DNA from: Scolanthus callimorphus | Taxonomy: Eukaryota; Cnidaria; Anthozoa; Actiniaria; Edwardsiidae | Assembly: GCA_033964015.1 (NCBI GenBank) | Contig: CM066920.1 | Coordinates: 7,035,912 to 7,099,911, forward strand | Reading direction: 5' to 3' | DNA: 64,000 bases | In this document: piece after piece, positions 35,359 through 47,200 of the stretch | Layout of the letters: each line of letters opens with the position of its first letter | Numbering within the stretch: the stretch's first letter is position 1 | Program-made: the position numbers and the translations under genes | Notes under the pieces: generated by a model | What the model was told of the DNA's origin: nothing | The model's input: the letters and a program-made list of their open reading frames with translations, nothing else | Databases searched by the model: none

Positions 35359-37069
35359 GCATTGTCAGTGGAAAGACGAGGCACGTCCATCTCTTGCTGA
35401 CATTAATATGGCCTTTATTATGAGTGTGGAGGGTTCTTTTTACAAGGTAGTGTGTATGTGTGGATTTCAACCGGAAATAAATAAATACTACAATTGTACA
35501 ATGCTTTCGAGTGGCATACTGCAGAATTTCCCACGCGTCACTTGTATTTTCTGGTAACCTTGGAAACAATGATTTTTAAATATGTTGCGTTTATAAATTT
35601 ATAAGTTACCTTAACCTTTCATCTGGGCGTGGTGCCCGCCAGGTAACTAGCCAGATATACATATGGAATAGAGAGTTTTAGGCCGGTTTCCATTTCTACC
35701 TAAAATGTCCCGACAATCAAACAATCTAAATACCACGGTGACGAGCGCCATATTGGATTCAGTCTGTATTACAACAAACGCAGATGAAACCTTGGTTTGT
35801 TACTCGCTGCGGGATTATTCCGTCCGTAGTTGCGAAACACCCTCATCATCGGACACCCTCTTCATCGGCGCAACTACGATGAGGCCGTCTGGGTCATTAC
35901 GGCTAATTTTGGTCTGCACTAGATCATTCAACTCCTACCATGAACATTAAGTCCCGACTTGTATTTACAATAATTGCAACTCTGTATGAATAATAAAAAC
36001 TAGGCTTATCATTCCGCCTGTATTATAATGATTGTTTATAGATCTCTTACCGCAGTATTACTACCAGTGGCGGATCCAGGATTTTACAAAGGGGGTTCCG
36101 TTTCTTTATCGTCACCCTTTCGAAAACTGTTTCGGGGAATATGGTATGCAGAGCTCGGAACCATGCGCGGTCTTCACAAGCAAACAACTACAATACATCG
36201 AAATATTTATAAGTAATGAAGTATAGCAGCAACGTTATTTAGTGATTTATTGTGTTTCACGTGCCAATGTTCCCTCTGCTCTTGGTCGAAAGGCCATTTG
36301 TTTAGCCGCTGTCCACAATATTGGAGCCCGCGCACACATATCTACGGACGTTTTCCGCTGATGTTATTTTTGAGCCCACACTCCATTCGGTCATGTGATA
36401 TTTCATTTACTAAGAAACCACAATGCATGCTCAACAGAGCTCATTTCAACCCGGTGCAAAGGTCCTCCTTTTCTCTTGCTCGTCAGCGAAGGGAAGTGCC
36501 AATGAAAATCACTGTTCACTAGTATCTTAGAAAACACGCATTGTATATTATTGTTTCCGCGATAATCTTTGATACTGCCGCTGCTCTCTTAGTTTGTGAT
36601 GGCTTTTCTCGAGGCTCTTACGCCAGGGCAATAAAACTACAGGGAATTTCCATGCGTTTCGAGTTGGTAGATTTTTCTAGTGGACATTAAGGACAATACA
36701 AGAAAGAGAAATGAAACACTAACAGAATCACCAGAAAATTCATACTTTTATTATAAATCCGAAATTTATTATTTTATAATATTTGATTGTATAATTTTCA
36801 TGGATATATAATTTTATTTATTTATTTATACATCCTTATAAAACAATTCCAAAAAAATCCGAATAAGCCTAGTTTGATTTAAATTTCGTGTTTAGTGCGC
36901 ATGCGATTTTAGTCCGAATTTTTGTATTTCTTTTGTTAACAAGAACAAAGAGAAGTTAAACAAAAGATTCGGACTAAATTTGCATGCGCACTGAGCACGA
37001 AATTTAAACTCCAACTAGGCTTATAATGTATGTCGGATTTTCGAAATGCGATGATCGCGAGAGTATGTA

Positions 37070-37309
37070 AGACCCCGTCCACACGAGACCGGTACAAAAC
37101 CGGACCGGTACAATTGTGGTACGGTACCGTCGCGCGTTCACACGGGACCTGTGGTACCGCACCGATTTTGGCACGGCTAGGCGTGCACGGTCCCGTGCGA
37201 TCACCGTTACAAAAACGTGCCAGAATTGTACGGGCACCGTATGAACAGGCCGTACCGTACCAGGATTGTACCGGTCCAGTTTTGTACCGGTCTCGTGTGA
37301 ACGGGTCTA
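37070..37309. mobile_element. Foldback MITE, 240 bp (accggtacaaaac ends)
   Basis: The left end agaccccgtccacacgagac and right end gtctcgtgtgaacgggtct are near-perfect inverted repeats, and accggtacaaaac and similar blocks pair throughout, so most of the element can fold. Confidence 0.9.
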
Positions 37310-37961
37310 AGTCAGTCAATTTCAGGGGTCTGCGCGAGTAGGTTTGTTGTGCGTAAATTTATTCCATTCTGTGCCTGAACTGTGTAACGAATGTACCTTA
37401 TACTGAGGCACTAAAAAGGACTCCGTTTTCGATCATTTTCCTGTTTGCACGCGTGTGGTGCCCGCGAAATGCACCCACAAATCAATGCTACGTATACACA
37501 AGTCGGCATGTGCCTGGTCAGGAGCCCATACGTAGGAGCCTCCAGCTGGTTTATAAAATTGAGGCACCGTTTTTCCTGGACTATCTATTTTTAGAATAGA
37601 GTTGCTGGGTCAATCCCTTGTTTGCTGGTTACGCTAGAGAGCATACATAGATAAAGATGAAATTAGATCAGTGGGAGGTGTTTACAAGTATAGTTGTTAG
37701 TGTGCCATGAAGTGTTCTAAAAATAGGTCGGTCAGTTAAAACGCTGCCTCAGAGACCCTGTATGGGCTCCTGGCTTGGCTTATTGTACTTGTGAACACAA
37801 CAACATATTTGGAACCAAAGGTCTGCACACAGTGCCCCTTCATACCTTTGCCAGGCACTAGTGCCCGGGTACCAAGTGTGGACATGCGACAGTTATCTCA
37901 TATTGACCAAAGTTAGAGGAATCTAAACGCAAGGAATGTTGTGATAACTGTAGTTGAACAT

Positions 37962-38033
37962 GGTCGCCATCTATGATTTCTTGGATATTAGCGCAAAATT
38001 TAAAGGCGTCCCAAGAAATCCAAGATGGCGACC
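37962..38033. mobile_element. Short foldback element, 72 bp
   Basis: ggtcgccatct and agatggcgacc are inverted, with atttcttgga/tccaagaaat inside. It resembles the inner ends of the element at 8079-8230. Confidence 0.7.
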
Positions 38034-38572
38034 AATATCAATGAAAATGGCTTTCCATGATAAAAACATCAACTAAACGCCTGGAAGCTAAGGCCTAGTC
38101 AACAAACGCCGATCGAATCATGGGTGTTCCCAATGCGTATAGAAAACTATATTGGGTTTCAATACGCGGTTTTTTGTACGATAGAATAAGTGAACGTATC
38201 ACAACGTCTCCTAGTCTGCGCACACAGTAATTTTTATAAAAGCCCGATGTTTATTCATTTACATTTCATATAGTCATACTCATGTTAATCCATCTGTATC
38301 TAGCAACGCCCCTCATTGGCATGCGTATTCATTAAAGAGCCAGTGTCAGCCACTCCTTTGTTATTGTTTTCGTCCGACATTAGAAGGCGAATTACGTGTA
38401 GAAATTTCAAAATAAACATCTAAAAACAAATTTTCATACTTGATTTACCAAATTCAATCGAGAGAATTGCTCTATATTCTCTAAATCAGCCGATGGAAAT
38501 GGATGCTTTCCCCAACTTGGTATGTTGCTATGCTGTCAAAATGGCGGCTGACACAGGCTCTTTTATGATCGG

Positions 38573-38812
38573 ATTTCAGATGAGTTTCGAAAACTAGGTA
38601 AATGCGCTTCGCCAATCAGGAACAAACCAGATTTTACAACTAGCCATTCAGGGGATGAAGTAAGTAGACCTGGGTGAAGTCGTGGCCAAAGAAAACTAGA
38701 GTCACTGCATTCTTTTTGGATGACTTAAGAAGTATCCAACACCCAATAGAAGCGTGTAGAAAAACCACGTGTGATTTACTTTCGACAGTCCTAAAATCCG
38801 CTCAATTATTAA
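38573..38812. mobile_element. Family 2 foldback element
   Basis: The left end gatcggatttcagatgag and the right end cctaaaatccgctc are diverged versions of the family 2 ends at 11042-11341. Confidence 0.6.
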
Positions 38813-39831
38813 AACCGTGTGGACGGTTTTAATTTCCGAGAAAATCCATTTCCTCATTTCGAAGGCTTAATTTCCAATTCCCATTTTCGAGCCCTTACTC
38901 ATTTTACCATCCCATGGCGCTGATTAAGCCAGATTGTTTTAGAACTTCGAGCAATTTGAAGAAGAAGCGGTCAAAAAATCTGGTTACTCAAAAGTAAGAA
39001 ACCTTTTGATTTGGTTTTGGTATTTTTTGAAAGGTATAAATATAAGTGATAAGCTGTGATCATCCCGCCAAACAATTCTCATGGGAACCCGAGAAAATAG
39101 AATTCGAAGTTCACAGAAATGTTGCATTTAGAAGGAACACTTTTGCTTATGGTAATCCTACTATATCCTTGAATTATTTTAGAAAACTTCAGTTTCTTGG
39201 GTCTCCATGATAATTGTTTGTCGGGACTCCCACTGCTTAACCTTCAAAATCAAAGCAAGTTAAAAGGCAATTATTGGCATCGAACTTTGTAGTAACAAAG
39301 TAACTTTGTAGTATTTTTGGCGAAACATTGCTCGAATCTCTAAAATAGCCTGTCTTGATACAAAGGATTCTCTGTCTGTTTTCATGCATTGTTATTAAGA
39401 TAACCAGGAAGTGGTTCGCGGAGAACGTTTGGGAAAAAGAATAGATCAGCCGCAAATGCGTACTGATCATTACACATGCAGTCGTGTCAAATGGGTAATG
39501 AGCTCCTGCTTGTTGTATTATTATGGCCAAGCAGATTAAACGGTAGAGGCCCTGTGGCAAGTTATTGTGTTCCTATAGTCATTCATGTGTTCCTGGGAGC
39601 AGAGGCTACTTTTTATCTCCCTGCATTTTCTTTTACTTTTAGTGTTTTCTTGTGTTTTTCAACTACGCAAAAGTAGCCTCTGCACACAAATGTCATTTCT
39701 CTGTCGCGCATGCGTGAGAAAATGGCGTGATCTTGGAGAAACTGGTCGATCAAGTTTGTGCGCGAGCAAGAAAATATCAATTTATCTGCTTCACAATTTA
39801 CACACAATGGCTCAATTTAAAGGCATCTCTG

Positions 39832-40233
39832 AGACTCCGTCCACACTATATTTTTGCTCCGTTTCCAAAAAGATTTGTGTCCACACTTATCGTTTTCGTA
39901 TCGTTTTCGCCCGTCCACACTACAACGTGTATCCGTACAAAAGCTCTTCTGCATTCCGTGGGCATGCTCAAGCAAGCTCAACACATGCGTATTTCGATCT
40001 GTTGGCCCGCGAAATTGGTCGGGTTTGCTGTGGTGACGTCATCGTTTCCAGATAGCACACTAGAAAACGGCGTTTTCAAACAGCTCCGTTTTCAAATCGC
40101 TCCACTCTGGAGAGCGTTTTCGGATTGATCCGTTTTCGGTGATCGTTTCCGGCGTTGTAGTGTGGACGATATCCGTATCCGGAGCAAAAAGTATCCGTTT
40201 TCGTTTGAAAACGGAGTAGTGTGGACGGGGTCT
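39832..40233. mobile_element. Family 3 foldback element, 402 bp
   Basis: The ends agactccgtccacactat and gtagtgtggacggggtct match family 3 at 20153-20339, and the right half repeats ggagcaaaaagtatccgttt. The longer interior may be an insert or a second nested copy. Confidence 0.82.
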
Positions 40234-40871
40234 GACACTCGTTCTAAAGTTTGCCTTTGCGAATTCGCTGGGAATCGTTTGATTTTCTATCGAAATTTGA
40301 GCAAAATGTTGTGTGTTTGCCATTGAACAAGAACTCACTCGTGAAAGTGCGCGCTGTTTTTGACGCCTTTCTTGTTAAACCAGTCAAGTACGTCCACGAC
40401 CCTGGACGAGGTTGTGACATTTGTGTAAAGAGGCCACTTCAAAACACAGAGCAAGATAGAAGTGGCCTCTGCTAGCAGGGAAATTCATGTGTTATTCAAA
40501 CTGAAGACGACTGCCTAAAATCATGCTCGAGGATCAAGCGCTATTTTTCTCCGACGCGAAACTTTACTGCTTTTCAGCGTGACTTTTAGGGAGCACCGGC
40601 GAGATCCTCGAGCATGACCTAAAACAGGATCCCTGTGGAAATAAAAGTCAGGCCTGCTCATGGGTCTTGATGGAATATGATGATACTTCACAATCTTTAT
40701 ATCTTCATGCAGCTTGTCTTCTTATCTCTATGATTTCCACACTATGTTAAGGGTGGTTATCTGAATACTCTGCCACTCGTAGCCATGCCGTTATACAATG
40801 ATCCAAGCTACGGAATCTTTCGCGCACACAATATAATGTAATATAATGCCTACAATGGCTCAAAGAAACCA

Positions 40872-40877
40872 TTTATT
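40872..40877 (-). terminator. Candidate polyadenylation signal for receptor B
   Basis: AATAAA on the - strand, about 180 bases after the receptor B stop codon. Confidence 0.35.
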
Positions 40878-41054
40878 CTGACCAGCAGATGGCTTTAAAA
40901 TATGCCTATGGCTTCCATCCTTCCGTTTTGTCTTTTGCGCAAACACCACAAAGCGTTCCGCTTACAACTCTCATAAACCGTATAAAACTTTCTCCTTTTC
41001 TTTCTTTATCACAAGATTCCGGCGGGCTGCATATAGGATAAATTAAATATCTTT

Positions 41055-41270
41055 CTAGAAAATGATTTTGTCCGGCGCATATACGATCCAGTAAATAGAG
41101 TTCAACACAGCAAACGTGACTGGGAAATATATCCTGGCGTATCTGTCTACAGTATAGGCGGGTTCTGTCGCCATAAAGGCCGCCTCGTATGGGTCCCAGA
41201 AATAATAAGGTTTTGCGGGAGGTGTTTCAGCATTGTCTTCTGTCGCATTATTAGTACTGTTCTCCTCGTC
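41055..41270 (-). CDS. Receptor B exon 10 (M4 and stop)
   Basis: 216 bases after ctaattccag, ending TAG. It encodes [13 protein letters not shown], then [12 protein letters not shown] and M4 ([20 protein letters not shown]) with the tail [11 protein letters not shown]. Confidence 0.95.
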   Translation of the reverse strand, partial: DEENSTNNATEDNAETPPAKPYYFWDPYEAAFMATEPAYTVDRYARIYFPVTFAVLNSIYWIVYAPDKIIF

Positions 41271-44200
41271 CTGGAATTAGAAAAAAATATTTGTTTAAAT
41301 TGCCTTTGGTATGTGCATTATCAATCAACGACGCATGGTCGTTGATTGGGCAGTTTGCATTTAAGATCCGCACTCGGGTAAATGGTCAGTCAAAAAGCAC
41401 TGAAACTCAGGGGTGGCTACCCTGGTACTGGAGCAAATTCTAGGGTAGGCATCCCAAGGATATGTATGTCCAGGGTGGTAAACATAATTTCCAGGGTGGT
41501 CATGAGAAAAATCACTGGAATTGCAAGGTGGGTAGGGACAACCTCACATATCCAGGGTGGGTAGTTGAACCTGGGGACCTCAACAGGGGTGAGGATTATA
41601 TTCGCGACTGCCCATTGCATGTCGCTAGCATGAGAACGCAATACAAATTCCGTAACGCCATTCACGTACCTTTAAGGATGTTGCTGGTATCCTTTCTGAA
41701 ACAGCTCTTCGTTTAGTTCCTCTTCTATGGATATATGATCTTGGAAAGAATGGATTCTTTCTGTCCCTAATGGTGAAAAGAACAATTCTTGGTTTTAAAT
41801 AATCCTATGGGGATAACAATAAAGTGGCCCATCCTAGTCCCTGGTGTTCTGGCCGTGGGCTTCCTGTGGCTAGGTTGGAGATGTGACGTCACCACAGGAA
41901 GCCCGCTATGAACACCTGGCACTAGGCTGAAAGTGGCGATCATGTTGGTTGAACTTTCACAACGAAAACTTTATCCAACATGGCTTTTTATAGTTTTCTG
42001 TTTCCCTGGAACAACGGTGGTGTATTTCTTGTGAATCACGGCGTAAAAGACGCTCAAGAATACTTGGAATACTTCCTTTCACCACCATTAAGAGTAGCAG
42101 TAAGAAGCCTGGATTTATCTATCATAGTTTTCTTTCAGAGACCTTGACCTGGCGAAGCTTTCAAGCGCTTAGCAAGATTACCTAACACAAACAGTACTGT
42201 TTTCGCTGAAATTGTCCTACAAGACTAGCCGTCTCCTCTGACAAAAGGGAGGAGATGACGCCCATTTTGATAGGCTCGCGATATTGTATAAACATTGGAG
42301 GGCAAAGGTCAGGGGTCTAAACAGTCGACTATTTGATGCCGATGACGCAAAACATCCGCTTCCCCTGGAATCCTAAAAGCATGCAGCATAAAATTGGCTA
42401 CGATGGGCACCTTATACCAGGAGCAGTCTTGCGGGTAGATATTAATTGTGCGAAAAATGCGTATTTCTAGGGTGGTTAGCATGAATTCCAGGGTGTTCAC
42501 AAGAAATTCACTGGAGTTCTAGGGTTGGTAGGGTAAGCAAGGTTTTCCAGCATTGTAAGCAGAAACTGGGGTCATCAACGCGTATCCTGTGTACCGCCGC
42601 CTTCTTCTAAAAAACAACGTGAATGTGCTTTGTTTCCCGTAATTCAAATCTGTATTTGCAAACATTACGACGAATCCGTTGACTCATATTTTTTTTTAAC
42701 TGCTAATCCAATCAGGTTCTTGCTTTGTCTCGCCCAGTGCAGTTTAATGGCTTCTGTCACGACAAAACGTTACAAAAATACAACGCGCCAACGAAAGAGC
42801 ATAACCAATATTCCAGGGGGGAAACACGTGACCGGAACAAAAAACGAAGCAAAGCACAAATGTCACAAATGTTTTTTCGGATATTTGATTTATTTTTTTT
42901 TGGGCGCGCGGGATTCTCACGCGACACAGCTCTCCCACTGGAGAGCCGGCTCGCAGGCTAGCCCATTATTGGTAAGGAAATTCTAGCTTACATAACGACT
43001 GTTGTTAGAGAGCGAAAGCTTGTGATCTTCTCTTCTGGAGCTGGTGGTATCCTAGAGGTGGAGACCCCAGGAGTTGAGGGGCCAGCCCTTGCTGCCGCCA
43101 CGGCTGCTACCCACCGAGACTTAGCAGACGCGGACATGGGTGGTACTCCCCCGTTCAGACAGGGGTTCGACTCGTCATCGTCGTAACTGTCCTCTAGTTC
43201 AGCCTCTCTCTGCATTCGCTTAGAGTACTGCTGAACAGAAAAGGTAAGGACACCCGTTAAAAGTACAAACACAATGCATAACCTCAGAAATAGAAACCAT
43301 CAACAGTAAATTTGTCATTCCACAATCACATCATCAGAGTAAAGGTATGAAGAGGCTTCTGTTTGTAGCTAGGTTCCCCGCAAGTATCTTGCCTTCAAAC
43401 CAATTTCGTTCACAGATATTTATGCCATCGCCTGTGGAAATGTTTATGGTGCACAGCAGAATCCGAAAGGTTTTCAATTAAACTGAGACCTATTTTAAAA
43501 CCTCCCATGCAAAGTTGTCTGGATTGATTTTTTTTTTAGATTTTTAGGAAGGCATTAGTTAGATACGGCTTTATCCAACTTCTGTTTAGATCAGAAACCT
43601 CAGGCATTTCCAAACACTAAGACTGGCGTTTCACCTCAAAACGTTCCGTGAAAATAGTTTGGCTATCAAGGAATCTTCATGCCACGTTCTTAGTTCCCCA
43701 ACTATGTCTAGAACTATTACATAACGTACCCTCATAGCAGCACTTTTATTCCGCTTCTTCTGTTGCACTTTGCAGGCGTAGAAATTGACAATTGCGTACT
43801 CCATAAGTGCGCCGAACACGTACACCAAGCACATGAGGAGGAACCAGTCAATCGCCTTAGTGTAGGACACCTTTGGTAGTGGTGCGCGTGCGCTGTTGGA
43901 GATTGTGATCATGGTGAGTACTGTAGTGATTCCTAGTCCGACTCTTGCTGGAGGCGAATCGGGAGAAATCCAGAAAGAGAACCAAGAAATCGTGACTGTT
44001 AGCATTGACGGGATGTACGTCTGGATCATGTAGTAACCAAGGCGACGGTGGAATGTGAACTTCGCTATTAACGCGGAATGAGGACCTAGGAAAGAGAATA
44101 ATAATAGATGTTAATTAATTCTTTGCGTGGACTGCAAATATTTTTCAATCATTCTCCATGATTTCACATGCGCGGGAATTAGAACAGCGCGCGTGCGTGA

Positions 44201-47200
44201 AACCCGAATTGTGTTTATTGCGTCATAATCTCGGAAGTAATCAAAGCGGGTTTTTTTTCGGATCGCCATACCAGGAGATGCTCGTAAAACAAGATTTTGA
44301 ATAAACTTCTTCCATTGTAGGATTCAAGCCAAAATGAAACAGTAAAAGAAAAAGAACCTCCGCCTGGGAAGATTAGGTGAGTAAATAAAGTAAATAATTA
44401 TTTTAAACTCTCCAGATTGCTCATACGTTTGAATGCCCTATTAGCTACTGTGGTGTGAATTTGGACAAGAGACCAAGGGTACCTTTCTTGTGGGCTGCTC
44501 GTGTGCTTTTCCTATCATGGTCTCAATCTACTTGCTCTGAAATTCTTAGAAATGCAAGACGGCATCCTTCAACTTGTCGCGCTTTGTTGCAAGTTTTGAT
44601 CGATGTTGCAAGTTTTTTCCTCCCAGCTCCACAACCGAAAAGCACAACCGAAACCCTTCTTTCACAACGTAGTCCCGCGCTCTACTTCGCGCAACAAGTT
44701 CGACCAACTTGCAACGAATGTTTTTGTTGCGTGACAGGTTTGGAGTTCCGTGTGAAAAACGTGCAACATCGATAAAACATTTGCAACGCCAGGAATGTTG
44801 CACGACAAGTTGATATTCTTTTTTTTTTTTCGTCTCGTACTTCCCAGCCTTTTCGCTTGCGCTCAGGGAACACGTTTGAAAATAACGAGATTAAAACAGT
44901 ACCGTAAACAGAAGTATAGAGCGGATTTCACATGACTGTAGTGAAACCAATTGCAAAGTGATAACACCAATTCCGGACAAAACCTATATAATAGGAGTAA
45001 TTACAAAGTAATTGCAAATTACTCACGACAGTTATCTGAAATCCGCTCTATTGGCTTATACCTATATTGTAAATGTTTGTCCTTTCCTCCAGATTAACAT
45101 TTGTTATTTTAAACTGTGGCATCTCGAGGTCTTCTGATATGTATACCACATCGCCTGTGGAGTTTCGAGAGTTCCATCTGTAGTAGACATCAGTAGCTTG
45201 ATAGCCATCTGTCAACAAACATGGTAGTTATATAGTGCGCTTGTTGCGAATCGAGTCTATCGAGTCTATCGAGACGACTCAAGTTGGGAGGGAAGCACGT
45301 TTGGCTCAGCGTTATGGCTATGACATTGGCCTCTATGGAGTTTTGTGGTCGTTTCCATGTAGTAGTCTACGGTCGTTCCAGCCCAACTGAAACGACGCAT
45401 ACGAACCGAAACGACTATATGGAAACCAGTCTTTAGACAGAAGTGGCTGAATTTTGCTTTTTTTTTTTTTTTTTGCTCTTTACGACACTTACAAGACTCA
45501 AGCATCATAGTACAGACTTGCACGTCATGGGAAACATCTGTAAGGTTAGTTTACACGCCATTGTAATCGTTAATCTGTGAATAAGAAAAAGATCAAAGTT
45601 AGACATACGAGCAGAAGGTCTCGAGTAGCATATGCGTGTCAGTGTCTAAAAAACAACGTATGTGCGACCGACTCCCCAAACTCGCAGCTCGTTAGCTGAA
45701 TTGCGTTGGGTCCCAACGGCGCCACTGGCTGCCAAGCGGTCTTAAGCACAGACACTGAGGGGTCACTGCCAGAGGGTTTATTACGTCCCCAGTGGTTCTT
45801 AAACGTCCCCCCTGGAACTGGATAGGGTAGAAAGGCGAGACGGGACCTCGGTTTATTGTCTCATCCGAAAGTGACGTGAAACACAGTAGAACAAAGTTCA
45901 ACTCACAATATGGACCAGTTTCGACTGAGACCCGAACAGAAAGAAAATTACCTCTGGCCCGGCCAGGAGTCGAACCCGGACCACAGCGGTGAGAGACCCA
46001 ACGCCGTAACGCTGGACCAACCGTGCTTCACTTTTAGTCGAGTTCCGTTATAGCGTACCTTCAGGAGAACGTTTTAGTACCGGAGTTAGTAAGAGTCCAT
46101 AAAAACTGGGATTATGCTCCCTTACACCTTACACTATAAAAGACATCCCCATCAGGCTTGATCATAAGCAAATAATTCTCAGTAATGACATTGTAATAGT
46201 GTCAGTTATTCTTACCTGATACTGCCGTAAGCAGATAATTCTCAGTAATCACATTATGGTTAATGTTCCCCTTACCCGACACTATAAAAGATATCCCCAT
46301 TGGGCTTGATCATAAGCAGATAATTCTCAGTAATCACATTATGTTTAATGTTCCCCTTACCGTACACTATAAAAGACATCCCCGTTGGGCTTGATCATAA
46401 GCAGATAATTCTCAGTAATCGCGTTATGCTTAATGTCTCCCTTACCTTACACTATAGAATACATCCCCATTGGGCTTGATTAAAGCAGATAATTCTCAGT
46501 AATCACATTATGGTTAATGTTCCCCTTACCCGACACTATAAAAGATATCCTCTTTGGGCTTGATCATAAGCAGATAATTAACCATTATCCTGCGAGATTG
46601 CGCAGAATATCGTCTGATACTTAGCCGACGAGGGACGAAGTCCCGAGTTGGCTAAAATCAGACGATATTCTGCAAAATCGAGCAGGATAATGGTTTTATT
46701 ATTCAGCACATCGATAGCACAAAAACCCCCGAAAAACGTGACTTTTGTGTATTATTTACGAGCTCAAAACATCACATTTTCCTCAGAGACGGATATCGCA
46801 GGATAGCTGTCATGTACAGAAGACAGCTATTGCGTTCCAATGACCATATTTGGGCAGTGCATCGATGTGCTGAATAATAATTCCCCGTAATCGCGTTATG
46901 CTTAATGTCTCGCTTACCTTACACTATAGAATACATCCCCATTGGGCTTGATTAAAGCAGATAATTCTCAGTAATCACATTATGGTTAATGTTCCCCTTA
47001 CCCGACACTGTAAAAGATATCCTCTTTGGGCTTGATCATAAGCAGATAATTCCCCGTAATCGCGTTATGCTTAATGTCTCCCTTACCTTACACTATAGAA
47101 TACATCCCCATTGGGCTTGATTAAAGCAGATAATTCTCAGTAATCACATCATGGTTAATGTTCCCCTTACCCGACACTATAAAAGATATCCTCTTTGGGC

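Larger units (their letters stand above)
35360..40870. other. Region between the convergent receptor genes
   Basis: No exon is supported. It holds the foldback elements listed below, a hat-like end motif (agtggcggatccagg, 36065-36079), an AT-rich island (36730-36850), and a segment at 38340-38545 that recurs at 50865-51030. A short inverted pair (tcatgctcgaggatc/gatcctcgagcatga) spans 40521-40618. Confidence 0.5.

Noticed and set aside
36936..37341. 127- and 103-residue open frames on both strands
   Set aside because: They mirror each other because they lie in a foldback element (37070-37309).
39585..40128. Overlapping open frames of 130-156 residues
   Set aside because: They run across the family 3 foldback element in several frames with no motif, as expected for palindromic GC-richer sequence.
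41417..41665. 82-residue frame on the - strand just before receptor B exon 9
   Set aside because: It reads through the ccagggtggt repeat; the phase-correct exon is 41670-41766 instead.
45950..46032. Possible tRNA gene on the - strand
   Set aside because: Same SINE family; A and B boxes are present but the sequence passes directly into the SINE body.
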